DNA from: Oegoconia quadripuncta
Taxonomy: Eukaryota > Arthropoda > Insecta > Lepidoptera > Autostichidae
Length of the DNA stretch: 64,000 nucleotides
Assembly (NCBI GenBank): GCA_949316235.1
Contig: OX438751.1
Coordinates: 9,324,413-9,388,412 of the forward strand
Direction: 5' to 3'
Each line of letters opens with the position of its first letter. Position 1 is the stretch's first letter. The position numbers and the translations under genes were made by a program. Shown piece by piece: positions 55,648-64,000 of the stretch. The notes below the pieces were generated by a model. That model was not told where the DNA came from. It was given only the letters and a program-made list of their open reading frames with translations, and ran no database searches.

Positions 55648-55870
55648 ATAGCTTTCGGCCCGCAACTTCGCCTGTGTGGAATAACTTTATCGCGGAAATT
55701 TGTTTATCCCACTTTATTGGGATAAAAAATATCTTATGTCTTAATCTAGGGTATATTCTACCAATATACCAAATTCCATCCAAATCCGTCCAGCCGTTAC
55801 GCCGTGATTGAGCAACAAAGAAACAAACAAATAAATATCGAAATTTTTGCATTTATAATATTAGTTAGAT
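55648..55870 (+). repeat. CTAG element D, copy
   Basis: ATAGCTTTCGGCCCGCAACT, TAACTTTATCGCGGAAATTT, CCAAATTCCATCCAAATCCG, CGCCGTGATTGAGCAACAAA and TTTGCATTTATAATATTAGT TAGA. An overlapping 92-codon minus-strand frame is a by-product. Confidence 0.8.
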
Positions 55871-55954
55871 TCATTAATACACTTCAGTTGTTTTATAATT
55901 TGTGGATGGATCTGATGAAGGTCGTTAGAAGTCGCTGGATGTAGGCCGTTTCCA

Positions 55955-56045
55955 ATTGGTCTCTCTGGAAAACTCCATAGCCCTATCAGGGCTCAGGAGG
56001 CCTATATCAGCAGTGGACGTCCTGTGGCTGATATGATGATGATGA
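55955..56045 (+). repeat. LINE 3' end with TGATGATGA tail
   Basis: AAAACTCCATAGCCCTATCA, GGAGGCCTATATCAGCAGTG, GACGTCCTGTGGCTGATATG and ATGATGATGA. I recognise this as the 3' terminus of a lepidopteran LINE group. It resembles the last 40 bp of SINE B (CCTATATCCCTGCAGTGGGA TGTTTACGGGCTGATGATG). Confidence 0.75.
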
Positions 56046-57385
56046 ACTTGAAACTCTTAAACGATGTGCTTAGTTTACTAAATTAGTAATATGAACGCAA
56101 AACTTATAACTTGATTTGTATAAAGATTTGTTAATTTCGCACGTGGAATTTCGATCGTGATTTGATGAAGGTTCAAAAAGCGCATCCAAACGTAATCCTA
56201 AAAAAATATTATATTAATTATTAACTACTTATTTATATTATAAACAAATCGAAAGTATTTAATACTTACAAAACATCACATTCCTGTTACGTATTCAAAT
56301 TATTTGGCCTCGTTATTATTACTCACAGAGAATTCACAGAAACTGTTAGTTGTAGGCATATACAGCATATAGGTTTACAAGTATAGGTAGTCAACAAATG
56401 GTCCGATGTTCAACTTTTAAACTCTTGTCGTTTATTCCAAAGTTTCACTATTGCATGCCAAGGAAGTCTCTTTGAAACAATTCAATCAAGTTTAAAAAGT
56501 CGTTTTCCCATCTATATATAAGGGTATATTCATTTATTTTGAGCTATTGCCCTATTTTCCATGAAATAATAATTTGTGCATTTGTTTATTTATTTACCAA
56601 GTTTATAACTATCATTACAGATTACTCCAATGCGATAGTTAACTAATGACAATTATGTATACCAACTATATCTACCTATACTAAATAACATAGTACAAAT
56701 AACGCGACTTTTTGAAATTCGCTCATACTGCATATAACAATATCTGTTCTGTCTACTATCTCATTGAGTGTGTGTAGTGCTCGTGTCATTAGCCCTTTAT
56801 TTAAAAGATTAGTATTGCCTCTTGGTACTTTAAATAGTCCAGGCACCCTTCTCCTATCTATATATATACCCATCAGGTACGCACAATTTTAATTGCTGTA
56901 GAATTACATATTAGAAGAGAACCATTTATGGTGTGAATGTTAACTTTTTTTATTTATTTATCCATAGGACATTATTTGAACAATTCACTATAAGACGCCT
57001 ACGAAAACCTGTAAAGGTTTGTGTGTAGTGCGAATGAGGTCATTGACCCGCCACGTTATTAATTATTACAAAAGCAACTTCAAATATCCACATACATACA
57101 TAAAATGATATACGAAACTGGATTGTCGCTTTTATTTAAATCAAAAAAAATTAGACGGATATACGGACCACCCTAAGCATGCCGAGAGTGCTGTTCCCCG
57201 AAACATCGAGGAATTGCTCACATTAACTCGAGAATGATTTGTTTAGAGTTTGCCGTCCAATACATGTTTAGGAAGTGGGTGGTCTGTATTAAGCACCTAA
57301 TAAAATCGCAATATTCCACTTCAACGGTTGTTTTAATGTTTCCGTATGTGAGTATGATAGACTACAAATTGAACGTCACCATATA
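56046..57385. other. Single-copy tract
   Basis: No gene recognised. The interval 57000-57260 is less AT-rich and includes the palindromic nuclear-receptor-type site described separately. GGACCACCC at 57167 and GGGTGGTC at 57278 are inverted and may belong to one structure. Confidence 0.25.
57037..57049. promoter_or_regulatory. Perfect-type inverted nuclear receptor site (IR1, EcRE-like)
   Basis: AGGTCATTGACCC consists of the half-sites AGGTCA and TGACCC separated by one base. This fits the published ecdysone response element consensus RGKTCANTGAMCY, bound by EcR/USP. Sequence match only. A 13-bp degenerate site can occur by chance, and no promoter or gene was found nearby. Confidence 0.35.
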
Positions 57386-58442
57386 CAGGGCGTCCCAAAG
57401 TTATGGGACATGAAGGGGAAGTACCTTAAATATTGTAGATAGTGAATTTTGCTCAAAGAAGACTTTATGTTATTTTTAAAAGTTAGTAATTCTGCATTCA
57501 TAGATTTTCTAAAAATTACTTGCTTCGGCTGGGAATCGAACCGACTTAAATGTGAAAAAAAAAACACCCTACTTTTATGATGCCAATCGAAAGAATAGCT
57601 AAAAAATAATAACTCTGCCTAAGTAACATAGTATTTTAAAAGAAAGGAACAACATAAAATGATTGAGTCAAATTTCAAGAAAGTTATTTATTGCCGACGC
57701 CTTCAAATTTTAAGGGATAAGATAAGAAACCATTCCGCGGCGGAGCAAGAAAACTTAATTTTCCAACAAGATGGAGCTCCGGCTCATAATAGTCGGAGAG
57801 CAGCAGATTTTCTAAATGAATGTTTTCCTACATGGATTGGTACAAATGGACCGATTAGATGGCCGGCCAGATCCCCGGACCTCACACCATTAGATTTCTT
57901 CTTTTGGGGATACGTGAAAGATATGCTATACAAAAAGCGATACGAGAACGTAGGCGAGTTGCAAACAGAATTGTGCCATATCACATCGAGTGTTCACCAT
58001 AAAATGATTAGAAAATCAACAGGCAGCGGGCTCATTAAAAGATTGGCGATTTGCGTAAGACAAGAGGGATCACATTTTGAGCATTTAATTAATTAATTTA
58101 CAAAAAAATACCTACTTAATTGACTACGGCAGTTTCATGTATGTTTTTTATTTGATTAAAATGATTAATTTCACGTTGTTCCTTTCTTTTAAAATACTAT
58201 GTTACTTAGGCAGAGTTATTATTTTTTAGCTATTCTTTCGATTGGCATCATAAAAGTAGGGTGTTTTTTTTTTCACATTTGAGTCGGTTCGATTCCCAGC
58301 CGAAGCAAATAATTTTTAGAAAATCTATGAATGCAGAATTACTAACTTTTAAAAATAACATAAAGTCTTCTTTGAGCAAAATTCACTATCTACGATATTT
58401 AAGGTACTTCCCCTTCATGTCCCATAACTTTGGGACGCCCTG
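57386..58442 (+). mobile_element. Tc1/mariner-superfamily element, copy 3 (carries transposase fragment)
   Basis: 1,057 bp, TA on both sides (57384-57385 and 58443-58444). TIRs run from 57386 to about 57652 and from about 58176 to 58442, beginning CAGGGCGTCCCAAAGTTATG. The arms differ at three or more positions (for example ATATTGTAG on the left against ATATCGTAG in the complement of the right). Between them lies a 145-codon transposase derivative. It is the longest of the three copies and fixes the element's orientation. Each TIR contains GGTTCGATTCC (58286-58296 and complement at 57532-57542), identical to a pol III B box. Confidence 0.95.
57659..58096 (+). pseudogene. Transposase, internally deleted (DDE/D, Tc1/mariner superfamily)
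   Basis: An intact 145-codon frame starting ATG 6 bp after the left TIR. Residues 1-14 (MIESNFKKVIYCRR) also begin the frames of copies 1 and 2 and so represent the original N-terminus. They are fused to the C-terminal catalytic half. The IFQQDGAPAH motif carries the second acidic residue. After WPARSPDLTPLDFFFWGYVK the third is the D of PLD, with 40 residues between the two. The DNA-binding helix-turn-helix region and the first catalytic D are missing; family members are usually over 300 residues. The protein therefore cannot be an active transposase, though the open frame suggests recent deletion. The final stop lies just before the right TIR. Confidence 0.9.
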
Positions 58443-58454
58443 TATTCTCGGTGT

Positions 58455-58600
58455 GTAGTCTGCGTATTTAAAGCTTGACGCGTGGTCGATTTAGTCCAGT
58501 AAAAATACGTAATTGTACATTCTATTCTTACCACTTTTCTGAAACTGTATTTTCTTTTCTGTTGTGCAATAAAGTGTATTTGTATTGTATTGTAATTTTT
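58455..58600 (+). repeat. Retroelement 3' end (GTATT tail)
   Basis: GTGCAATAAAGTGTATTTGT ATTGTATTGTAATTTTT at 58563-58600 holds an AATAAA signal followed by (GTATT)n. This is a typical non-LTR 3' terminus. The upstream boundary is uncertain. Confidence 0.5.
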
Positions 58601-58979
58601 GTGGTGACACTTCCTATAATCTTAAAGTTCCTGATTTTTTGTAAATGGCTAGTAATAGAATAAAAATGTTTTCTAACCATTCTGTAGTATACGTATTTAG
58701 CTATAAAACCTACAGTATTAAATTAAGGATACCACTGTGAACTTCATCGCGTTGTAGATGCTAAAATAGCCTTAAACAATTTTCCAAAAAAATAATTAAC
58801 GGCCACTTTATATTTTCTAAAAATAGTTTACTGAGTCGTAATATTTGCCCTCGGTGAAATTTTTCATAAATATAAGGATTCATTAATCGTTTTTTTTTTA
58901 TAGTTACAGGAGTTCTAAGTATATTCTCCGAAGCAATGAAATTCACAGTGCTAATTTTAATCTAATAGTCTACAATACT
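58601..58979. other. No gene recognised
   Basis: AT-rich. The 61-codon minus-strand frame (58761-58946) shows no domain. Confidence 0.25.
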
Positions 58980-59046
58980 ATTTTTTTATGCACAACGGGA
59001 TAGCATTTTACCTCAATCACACCTGATGTTAAGGGAAGATGAGGCC
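58980..59046 (-). repeat. SINE A, inverted 3'-end fragment
   Basis: TTTTTTTATGCACAACGGGA, then ACCTCAATCACACCTGATGT TAAGGGAAGATGAGGCC. Only the last ~65 bp of the family are present. Confidence 0.8.
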
Positions 59047-59089
59047 TATACTATATCTAAAGCCGATTACGAAATACCGATTTCTTAGA

Positions 59090-59200
59090 AAATATTTTTA
59101 TTCTATCACTGATATAGACGATTTCTAACCGTCTTCAAAAAAGGAGGAGATTTCTCAATTTGACCGTTTATATATTTTTTTATGAGTATTCGCGGATCAT
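59090..59200 (+). repeat. Dispersed repeat Y fragment
   Basis: GTCTTCAAAAAAGGAGGAGA, TTTCTCAATTTGACCGTTTA and TATTTTTTTATGAGTATTCG resemble a frequent lepidopteran repeat segment with the order TTCAAAAAAGGAGGAGGTT CTCAATTCGAC. Assigned from memory; no second copy in this window. Confidence 0.4.
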
Positions 59201-59283
59201 TTCGTAGTGAAATTAGTTTTTAATCTTAAACTTTAAAAAACTACTGAAGTCAGTGCCACTTAGAAAAATATTACTCGCCACTT

Positions 59284-59430
59284 GGACAAATGAAGAATTG
59301 GACGAACGGGGAAATAGACGAATGAGAAAATGGACTAAAGGGGAAATAGACGAATGAGGAAATGGACGAACGGGAACCGAATAGACGAACGGGAAATGGA
59401 CGAAGGGTGCCTGCCGAATTGGACGAATCT
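59284..59430. repeat. 16-bp-period minisatellite
   Basis: Consecutive units: GGACAAATGAAGAATT, GGACGAACGGGGAAAT, AGACGAATGAGAAAAT, GGACTAAAGGGGAAAT, AGACGAATGAGGAAAT. These five are exactly 16 bp. Units of 19, 15 and 23 bp and a partial end follow. Alternate GGAC/AGAC starts hint at a 32-bp dimer. The complement (CATTTTCTCATTCG) closely resembles the 14-kb array (CATTTTGCTCATCCG). Confidence 0.93.
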
Positions 59431-59440
59431 AGATCCGTAT

Positions 59441-60165
59441 TTCCGATTTTATGATTTCCTATATCTTTGTCAAAATTCACACATGTAAATATATCAAGTC
59501 GGCTACGATTCTTTACATTCCCGAAAACGGTTTCAGAGAATTACGGATTTTTATCATGTTCTATTTTCAATCGATCTATTTTTATTTTTTATTTATGTAT
59601 ACGTGTGTTTTTAAAACGTAGTGTTTTGTTGGTGCTCTGGAGAAAATTCTAAAGGAAACCTAATTTAGTCCTAAACCTAAAAAGGTATACTTTAGTCCGT
59701 CTATACACAAAGCTACAATGATTTAATATTACACTTTTAGAGCATTTTTAAAGAATTCTATCGTGAGATTCTATATTTATTACGTAGTCTACTTACTTCA
59801 TGATTTATAATACAAACCAATACGAAAACTTTATATTGGAAAATGGAATTTGTATTCGCGCTGTCCATATAATTCCCATGTATAATATCAGACTGTTTGT
59901 ACGTGCTTGGCGTAGCCGGAGATAAATTTATAGTTGTCGCGTCGAACGAGTTTATAAGAGCAGATGTACCGTGGGAATCCGGGACAAAGTCGATCCTGTT
60001 CAGGTGAAATCCCCTTTGGAGCCAAGATTTATAGACAGACACCCTGGCACGAACTACATATTGTTTATACGAGGACTATGCAGGATAATAAATGTCATAA
60101 TTTATTATCAGTGTAAAACACTTACAATGCTACGACGTTACTACGAATTCAAAACTTATTTTTAA
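59441..60165. other. No gene recognised
   Basis: Single-copy AT-rich sequence; overlapping frames at 59758-60042 (minus) and 59971-60165 (plus) have no domain. Confidence 0.25.
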
Positions 60166-60357
60166 CTAGCTTTCTGTCCGCGACTGCGCCTGAATGGAAT
60201 AACTTTATTAGGATAGAAAATATCCAAAGTTATAATCCAGGGTATGTTCTACCTATATACCAGATTTCCTCCAAATCCGTTCATCCGTTTCGCCGTGATT
60301 GAACAACAAATAAACAAACAAATTTCCAAACTTCCGCATTTATAATATTAGTTAGAT
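60166..60357 (+). repeat. CTAG element D, copy
   Basis: CTAGCTTTCTGTCCGCGACT, AATGGAATAACTTTATTAGG, CTCCAAATCCGTTCATCCGT, TTCGCCGTGATTGAACAACA and TTCCGCATTTATAATATTAG TTAG. Confidence 0.82.
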
Positions 60358-60684
60358 TCTATCTCCAAGTATATCTACTTCTATTTATAAATTAATAATT
60401 GTAACATTTTTCATTTGTGAGCAAGGTTATTATATTTTGCTTAATCCAGTCAATAAAAGATCCCTCTATCGCAGCGTTTCATAACCATTTTCAGCCACTG
60501 ACCCCTAGGAAATCAAACACAATTTTCATGGACAGCAATAAATTTCGGACTATTTTAGTTCAAATACAAAATACTTGTTTATAAATAACGTTAATATTAA
60601 GGTAAGAGTGTGCTTGTTGCTTGTTTGCAACTAAATTAGTGATAATCGGTTTGATGTTATTACTTAGTTAGATTTTTAGAACGA
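60358..60684. other. No gene recognised
   Basis: AT-rich single-copy sequence. Confidence 0.25.
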
Positions 60685-60840
60685 CTTTGGAAGTGGCCAG
60701 CGACTTACCGTGACCTTCGTCAGGTCGCCCTTCTGCTTTGTGGGTGGGCTTTAATGCTTCACCATACTTCAGTTCATCAAGCTGTGTACCCTACCCACTG
60801 TAACTTCAGCTTACTAATCCGCTGGGTTATGGTCGATGAA
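60685..60840 (-). pseudogene. RTE-type LINE ORF2 relic, second fragment
   Basis: TTACCGTGACCTTCGTCAGG, CTGTGTACCCTACCCACTGT and AACTTCAGCTTACTAATCCG CTGGGTTATGGTCGATGA are the complement of the LINE C-terminal region also seen at 41.1 kb. Strongly degenerate with gaps; clade from pattern memory. Confidence 0.55.
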
Positions 60841-60872
60841 TAGTCATGAATTGAAATGAAGATTGAAATGAA

Positions 60873-60926
60873 GAATGAAGAAATTTCTAGAACGTACATA
60901 GGTACGTTCTAGAAATTTCTTCATTC
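60873..60926. repeat. Perfect 25-bp hairpin with 4-nt loop
   Basis: The arms GAATGAAGAAATTTCTAGAA CGTAC (60873-60897) and its exact complement (60902-60926) surround the loop ATAG. The left arm lies at the end of a tract in which ATTGAAATGAAG-type units repeat (60849-60880). Confidence 0.9.
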
Positions 60927-60944
60927 CTAATCCGATCTCAAACT

Positions 60945-61060
60945 CAAACTCAAATCATTTATTGCATTCCTTATGTTTTGTTGTGATAGCATTATAATGT
61001 ACTGTATCAATAAGGACCTTGTGAAGGCACAGCAACATGAGAGAGTAGCATGCACTAATT
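60945..61060 (-). repeat. Retroelement 3' end, inverted
   Basis: TCAAACTCAAACTCAAATCA TTTATTGCATTCC on the plus strand is the complement of an AATAAATGATTTGAGTTTGA tail. This is a simple-repeat non-LTR end like that at 47.75 kb. Confidence 0.6.
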
Positions 61061-61789
61061 TAAATCATAGTGGAATGCTGATTTCATTGCTCGTTACGTG
61101 ACCTTGAGCTTTCCTATTAGCCCCATAGTGAGATACCATAAAATTATAGTCATATATTATTCATTTTGTGGGGTGCGGTAGATTTCTGTTTAGCTATAGT
61201 TCACCTGATAATCAATGTTTTCGACAGCAACCGGGTGCAACCGTTTCCGGAGCACTGAAATAGTCATTTGAAAATATCGCTAGTAGTCACCCTTCCGATC
61301 GAATAAAATCGAATCTTAAACGAAAACTAATAGCGTATTACTGCCCCACAAATGCTTCATCGACATGCGTAGAGCTATAGAGATAATAATGATCACGAGC
61401 TCCGTAGTGTTGCCAGAGTAACGTTCACAAAGATGTTTTATTCACGCCACTTCATTCACAAAGCGCTCATTAATTCTAAACTTGCTCTATTAAACTCTCT
61501 CATTCATTCATTACACTGTTTTAGCTACTCAACTGTTGTTTAACTTTTATGAAGTGAAAAATTTTAAACTAGCTTTGTACCTGGGATCTTAAAATATGTA
61601 TTAAATGAAAAAGTGGGTACACTATCTTGGTTGGAATGTCTTTAGAATTTTAATTAAAAATAGGATAGGTCTTCGTAATTTTCTGATTTTAATACTTTTA
61701 TTGGCGGAAATAGTAGTTAGATGAATAGAACTTGGCTTTAGTTCCATTTTTACATAAATTTTTTTGGTGGGATTACATATGCTGGAAAT
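61061..61789. other. No gene recognised
   Basis: Single-copy sequence of mixed composition. No frame over 60 codons with a domain. Confidence 0.25.
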
Positions 61790-61955
61790 GTTGTATTCAG
61801 GCGATTATATTGTACTACTGCGGCACATTCACAATATTCGATGTTCCTGTACTTGTGTTTTATTGTTTTAGTTTGATATTTCACGTGTAAGATTGTTATG
61901 TGTGTGAACATAGATCCTAATAAACGCTTGTCTGTCTATCTATATTATAAAAAAC
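61790..61955 (+). repeat. Repeat U (retroelement 3' end), copy 2
   Basis: CTGCGGCACATTCACAATAT, GTACTTGTGTTTTATTGTTT TAG, GTAAGATTGTTATGTGTGTG and CTAATAAACGCTTGTCTGTC TATC match 49160-49325. Confidence 0.65.
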
Positions 61956-62048
61956 TCTATACTGATATCGAAACTACGTCTTGTCCAGTGAACAAAATAG
62001 CATTAATAACTTTTTAGTTTGTTTGTAAAGTTCTTTATTACCACTTTC

Positions 62049-62225
62049 ATCGAATCCCGCGACGGTTAAATGTTAGTGTGATGAATACGAAAATTTTTTC
62101 CGGAGTCATGGATGTTTATATAAATATTTATGTATGTTTATCCGTTATCAAGTATCCATAGTACAAGCTTTGCTTAGTTTGGAACTAGATGATTGGTGTA
62201 AGTGTCTGAAATATTTATTTATCTG
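62049..62225 (+). repeat. SINE C, 5'-truncated
   Basis: Begins in the B box (TCGAATCCCGCGACGG). TAGTGTGATGAATACGAAAA, TATGTATGTTTATCCGTTAT CAAG and GGAACTAGATGATTGGTGTA then follow. It is inverted relative to the copy at 62483-62692. Confidence 0.85.
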
Positions 62226-62482
62226 TTTATTTCACGGGCAGTGAACCAGACGCAATAGAGGTTTATTGTTATTACGTCTATAGGCACTCAGTGTCCACGA
62301 AAGTGTTAATAATAAAATAAACAAATGTATACATCTATCTAAGCCGAAGAGAAACGAACGTAATAATAATTCACAATTAATCAAGCATAATATTACATGC
62401 CTAAGTAAAAATAAGGCCAATTTATGTAACTTATGCAATCTTTAGAGGAGATTACATTGATATGTCTGAAATTTTTACTTGA
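62226..62482. other. Spacer between inverted SINE C copies
   Basis: Holds a 68-codon minus-strand frame (62232-62438) with no recognised domain. Confidence 0.25.
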
Positions 62483-62692
62483 AATAAATAAAATATATTT
62501 CGGACACTTAGGTACACCAATCATCTAGTCCCAAATTAAGCAAAGCTTGTACTGTGATTACTAGATAACGGATAAACATACATAAATATTTATTTAAACA
62601 TCCATGACTCGGGAAAAAATATTCATCACCCCTCGCAAGATTCGAACCCGTAACCGTTGGAAATCACTATCCACTACACCAATCGTCGTCGT
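62483..62692 (-). repeat. SINE C, inverted, near full length
   Basis: ATATTTCGGACACTTAGGTA, CACCAATCATCTAGTCCCAA, TAACGGATAAACATACATAA and CTCGCAAGATTCGAACCCGT AACC, then CTACACCAATCGTCG. The head has a short deletion between the A and B boxes compared with the 27.1-kb copy. Confidence 0.85.
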
Positions 62693-63496
62693 CAATGCTC
62701 CCACACTTTAAGTATGGCTGCCATTTTATCGACTACTGAAAAACTATCTTTAACACAAATCAACGCAGTTGAAAATGTTTGCAAGTGAACGTAACTACAC
62801 ATAAAATTAAATCTTAAAATGCATCATAATGCATAACACTCTTTGCAAATGTACGAGAATTTAATTTTATGGAAGCTGAAAATATTAAAGTTTCGGTCAT
62901 ATCACGTTGCTCCTGAAAGGAGGGTGCTCTGAGTCATTTTACTCATTTGGCAACGCATTAGATTGGATACAGTTTAAAGACTTTTGTTATCATCCTAATT
63001 CTCATCTCTGAGCTGTCTAATTTTTCTATTCCCAGGGCAGCTTCGAGTTCGTTGGTGGTACTAGTCAATATCTTTCTCACCACAGATCTTTCTTTTTTCC
63101 GTATTTGTAGGTAAGTCATTTTTATCACGGTCGCTAAATTGTTTCGTAACCGATGTGACGAACGAAAAAGGAATCATTATCACATATGAAGATGTCAAAA
63201 TATTTTTTACAAATATTTAATAATTAATGAGAAAGTGTAACTGTTTGTTGGTTTGTGTTTCAATCACACCGTGACAGAGCCAGAAATTAATTCTTGCACA
63301 GGTACCAATCAATCTCAGCCCACATCCACCCATATGCACTGCTGGGTATAGTTGAATATATTAAACAAAAGGCTATTATAAAATCACTGACTATTTGAAT
63401 GATAAGCAAGCATGGACATAGCTGTCTTAAAAGAGCAACCCTAGAGTGTCTTGCTCGTTCTTCTCTGGGGAGTCAGCTTTGTGAATGAGCAGTAAA
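62693..63496. other. No gene recognised
   Basis: Single-copy AT-rich sequence. Confidence 0.25.
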
Positions 63497-63582
63497 TTTA
63501 AAATTTAAATGTAATATTAATAGTGACGTTTTCAAGTGATAATTTTATACTATGAAATAAAATATTTTGATTTGATTTGATA
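63497..63582 (+). repeat. LINE 3' end (GATTT tail), second copy
   Basis: AAATTTAAATGTAATATTAA TAGTGACG, AAGTGATAATTTTATACTAT and GAAATAAAATATTTTGATTT GATTTGA match 32150-32248. Confidence 0.7.
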
Positions 63583-64000
63583 TTTAAAAGATGTGTTGTT
63601 ACGGAGTTTCTTGTCGCTTCTTCTTCCTAACCATAGCGACTTATAAAGCGCAGTAGTTTAAAAAAATAACACGTTGATTTTCAATAAGTGATATTATTGT
63701 ATCCTATATAAAATAAAATATTTTTGATTTGAGTTGGGGATCGAAGTAGGACGCCTGCTTTTTTTCACATGGAAAATTAAAAAACCATGCAGATGGGAGC
63801 TATATTGTCTCTTATATGTACAGTGCAATTACCTAGCGTCACTTAATTGTTAATTGCCATATATTAGAGCAAATAGTAAAGACAATAAAAGGTTTTATTC
63901 GCTGATCAGATCACACATCGTTGATCTTTTGATCAATTAGTGATTTAATTCGCGTTGTACAAAACTCAAATAACACGCCTCAGTTAAACAGGCGCTATTC
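63583..64000. other. Unassigned end of window
   Basis: A further tail-like CCTATATAAAATAAAATATT TTTGATTTGAG at 63702-63732 suggests another LINE 3' end. GCTGATCAGATCACACATCG TTGATCTTTTGATCA (63901-63935) is rich in TGATCA motifs. Confidence 0.35.

Noticed and set aside
1..64000. CRISPR array, operons or other prokaryotic systems
   Set aside because: Repeat content is eukaryotic (SINEs, LINEs, MITEs), coding density is near zero, and the tandem arrays have no unique spacers.

Overview
This window looks like a non-coding, repeat-dense stretch of an insect nuclear genome, most probably a moth or butterfly (Lepidoptera). It is AT-rich. I found no convincing protein-coding host gene, rRNA or standalone tRNA gene. 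Open frames are short (the longest is about 150 codons), and the only recognisable protein signals are remnants of transposable elements. The lepidopteran assignment is inference from recalled repeat types: LINE/SINE 3' ends in TGATGATGA runs, CTAG...CCCGCGGCTTCG elements ending in TTTCGCATTTATAATATTAGTT, and a LINE 3' end with GCGTTGCCGGCC. Family letters used below are local labels for groups recognised by eye.

Four SINE groups dominate. SINE A (tRNA-derived head, CAGGTGTGATT...GTTGTGCATAAA tail) has about 13 copies or fragments from 3.4 to 59.0 kb. SINE B (tRNA-like head, GGGATGTTTACGGGCTGATGATG end) has three copies at 14.9, 16.0 and 31.0 kb. SINE C (GGTGTAGTGGTTA head) has five at 0, 27.1, 32.9, 62.1 and 62.6 kb. 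A fourth family has a head resembling 5S rRNA and lies at 15.3, 32.6, 47.4 and 50.6 kb. LINE remnants include a reverse-transcriptase C-terminus at 47.9-48.4 kb, ORF2 tail fragments at 19.9, 41.1 and 60.7 kb, and several isolated 3' ends.

The best-defined DNA transposon is a Tc1/mariner-superfamily element with TIRs of about 267 bp and TA target duplications. It has copies at 6171-6985, 31317-32134 and 57386-58442. The last encodes an internally deleted transposase that keeps two acidic catalytic positions, while the other two share one internally deleted structure. Copy 2 has two identical-type arms where copies 1 and 3 keep arm-specific differences. Several MITE or foldback families (23.4, 26.0, 48.5 and 54.6 kb) and about ten Helitron/RTE-like CTAG elements fill much of the rest.

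The least ordinary structures are two 16-bp-period tandem arrays at 14.04-14.33 kb and 59.28-59.43 kb, apparently related and in opposite orientation. The first is organised as 48-bp higher-order units of three 16-mers. There are also several near-perfect hairpins with 4-8 nt loops, a GC-rich TIR structure at 8.1-8.7 kb, and a 0.3-kb direct duplication at 53.2 and 54.9 kb. The remaining single-copy tracts have no recognised gene. A few (about 29.2-29.5, 30.3-30.5, 43.9-44.1, 44.7-45.1 and 47.0-47.1 kb) have mixed composition and homeodomain-type TAAT motifs that would suit conserved non-coding elements in a gene desert or long intron. All coordinates of diverged repeats are approximate.
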